Positions 12,648-13,446 of a stretch of DNA of 13,446 nt are shown one piece after another. Location of the stretch: positions 1 to 13,446 of the forward strand of contig DATKOK010000050.1 of the NCBI GenBank assembly GCA_035524675.1. The letters run 5' to 3'. The stretch comes from FEN-987 sp035524675. Lineage in GTDB: Archaea; Thermoproteota; Bathyarchaeia; 40CM-2-53-6. Position numbers and translations under genes: made by a program. The notes below the pieces were generated by a model. That model did not search any database. It had not been told where the DNA came from and worked only from the letters and a program-made list of their open reading frames with translations. How positions within the stretch are numbered: the first letter of the stretch is position 1; each line of letters begins with the position of its first letter.

Positions 12648-13446
12648 TCGCCCTTCCCTAACCGCAATGGCAGGACCAGCCCTCTGAAAAGGTTTCTAAC
12701 CCGCTCCTGCCTCTTGGGGCTAAATGCGAAGAAGTAGGCGCCTAGAAAGATTAGTTGCCTTATCGATGCAGAGACATTGACGAGGCCGAATGGCGTAAGT
12801 TGATCGGTCACGTAACTCGGCAATTCAGGATGACTGCTCCCAAGGAAGTATAACAGGATGATGAACGAGTTGAGAACGTCCGCGAGCCTGTAGAGTATAA
12901 AGTCGAAATCGGGCGTGAGAACAACTATCGGGAAGAGTTGCAGGAACATTTGCGGATCAAACAGGTAGATAGCTCCGTACCAGGCATACCATGAGAGCAG
13001 AATCTTCTCCAGCGGCGTCCTGTCGCTCGCTATAGCTCGGATGATCAGGTAGCCTATGATTGCGAAGCTGAGTATTATGCCTGAGTGGGCTCCTGAGATA
13101 ACATCTCCTAGACCTGCGGTCTGAATGACCATGGAGATCCAAGTGTTCTGAAGTTGATGGTTCGGTCCACTATAGCCGACAAAAAGTTTCACCCAAGTGT
13201 CGAAATTCGCGATTGCGAAGGGAGCGTTAACTAAGCCCCAAGTTCCAGCGGCGATTACGAAGAATCTGCCTCGGGCTCTCCAGTTCGGAAGCCCCGCGAG
13301 CATCGCAAACAGCATTATGCCTGGGATGAATTTAGTTAGCACCGCTATTGCCAGGACGATCGAACTCTTGTCATACCGCTTCTCGAGGTAATACCATATT
13401 GATAGAGTGACGAAGAACGCGACCACAAAGTCCCAGTTGTAGAATC
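12644..13446 (-). CDS. Polytopic membrane protein resembling polyprenyl-phosphate-sugar glycosyltransferases (GT87-like; N-terminus cut by window edge)
   Basis: About 267 C-terminal residues are visible. The frame is open through the right edge, so the GTG at 13424-13426 is internal, not the start. The visible N-terminal part reads FYNWDFVVAFFVTLSIWYYLEKRYDKSSIVLAIAVLTKFIPG when joined. Its N-W-D motif and later T-K-F-I-P resemble the NWD...lK.yP pattern of GT87/DUF2029 mannosyltransferases, which use polyprenyl-phosphate sugars on the outer membrane face. About seven or eight TM helices follow, and the protein ends with a basic cytosolic tail (KRQERVRNLFRG...). The neighbouring DPM1-like enzyme would make the kind of donor such a protein uses. 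Family assignment is moderate because the catalytic N-terminal half lies outside the window. Confidence 0.75.
   Translation of the reverse strand, partial: FYNWDFVVAFFVTLSIWYYLEKRYDKSSIVLAIAVLTKFIPGIMLFAMLAGLPNWRARGRFFVIAAGTWGLVNAPFAIANFDTWVKLFVGYSGPNHQLQNTWISMVIQTAGLGDVISGAHSGIILSFAIIGYLIIRAIASDRTPLEKILLSWYAWYGAIYLFDPQMFLQLFPIVVLTPDFDFILYRLADVLNSFIILLYFLGSSHPELPSYVTDQLTPFGLVNVSASIRQLIFLGAYFFAFSPKRQERVRNLFRGLVLPLRLGKGD

Noticed and set aside
1..13446. CRISPR array, insertion sequence, integrase or att site
   Set aside because: I saw no regularly spaced direct repeats, no transposase or integrase motifs and no flanking duplications anywhere in the window.

Overview
This window reads as a piece of an archaeal chromosome of roughly balanced GC content. 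The evidence is an archaeal-type TrmI tRNA m1A methyltransferase, an AN1 zinc finger fused to a site-2 protease, a DUF2116-like zinc-ribbon membrane protein and DPM1-like glycosyltransferases. Several genes also have TATA-like boxes about 26-40 nt before the start. The Shine-Dalgarno motifs that can be seen are GGTGA or GGAGG types. At least six genes appear to begin with TTG. I would guess a Thermoproteota/Thaumarchaeota/Bathyarchaeia-type lineage, but a phylum cannot be fixed from this sequence alone.

Layout, left to right. (1) 1-2391, minus strand: two membrane transporters, an APC-superfamily permease cut by the left edge and a KimA-like potassium transporter homologue. (2) 2461-4444: small zinc and membrane genes, namely a zinc-ribbon/TM protein, a 60-aa AN1-like mini-finger, a 37-aa single-TM peptide, an AN1-M50 protease fusion and a 66-aa two-TM protein. 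(3) 4714-6564, plus strand: a hexameric-type glutamate dehydrogenase and a glyoxalase I-like metalloenzyme, separated by a hairpin plus T-tract. (4) 6545-11859, minus strand: one long run of six genes. In transcription order these are a sugar-nucleotide epimerase, a GT2 glycosyltransferase, a nucleotidyltransferase-like/kinase-like fusion, a SerB-like HAD phosphatase, a two-TM protein and TrmI. (5) 11946-13446: a DPM1-like GT2 on the plus strand, convergent with a multi-pass membrane protein resembling polyprenyl-phosphate-sugar-dependent (GT87-like) transferases, cut by the right edge.

The right half looks like a surface-glycan or glycolipid locus: an epimerase to make a sugar nucleotide, two cytosolic GT2 enzymes that probably charge a polyprenyl or dolichyl phosphate, and a membrane transferase that could use such a donor. 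The most unusual gene is the 545-codon fusion at 8467-10104. It pairs a degenerate nucleotidyltransferase-like N-terminus with a divergent kinase C-terminus (VGD instead of HGD, DLE instead of DFG), followed 8 nt later by a HAD phosphatase. No tRNA, rRNA, CRISPR array or insertion sequence was seen.
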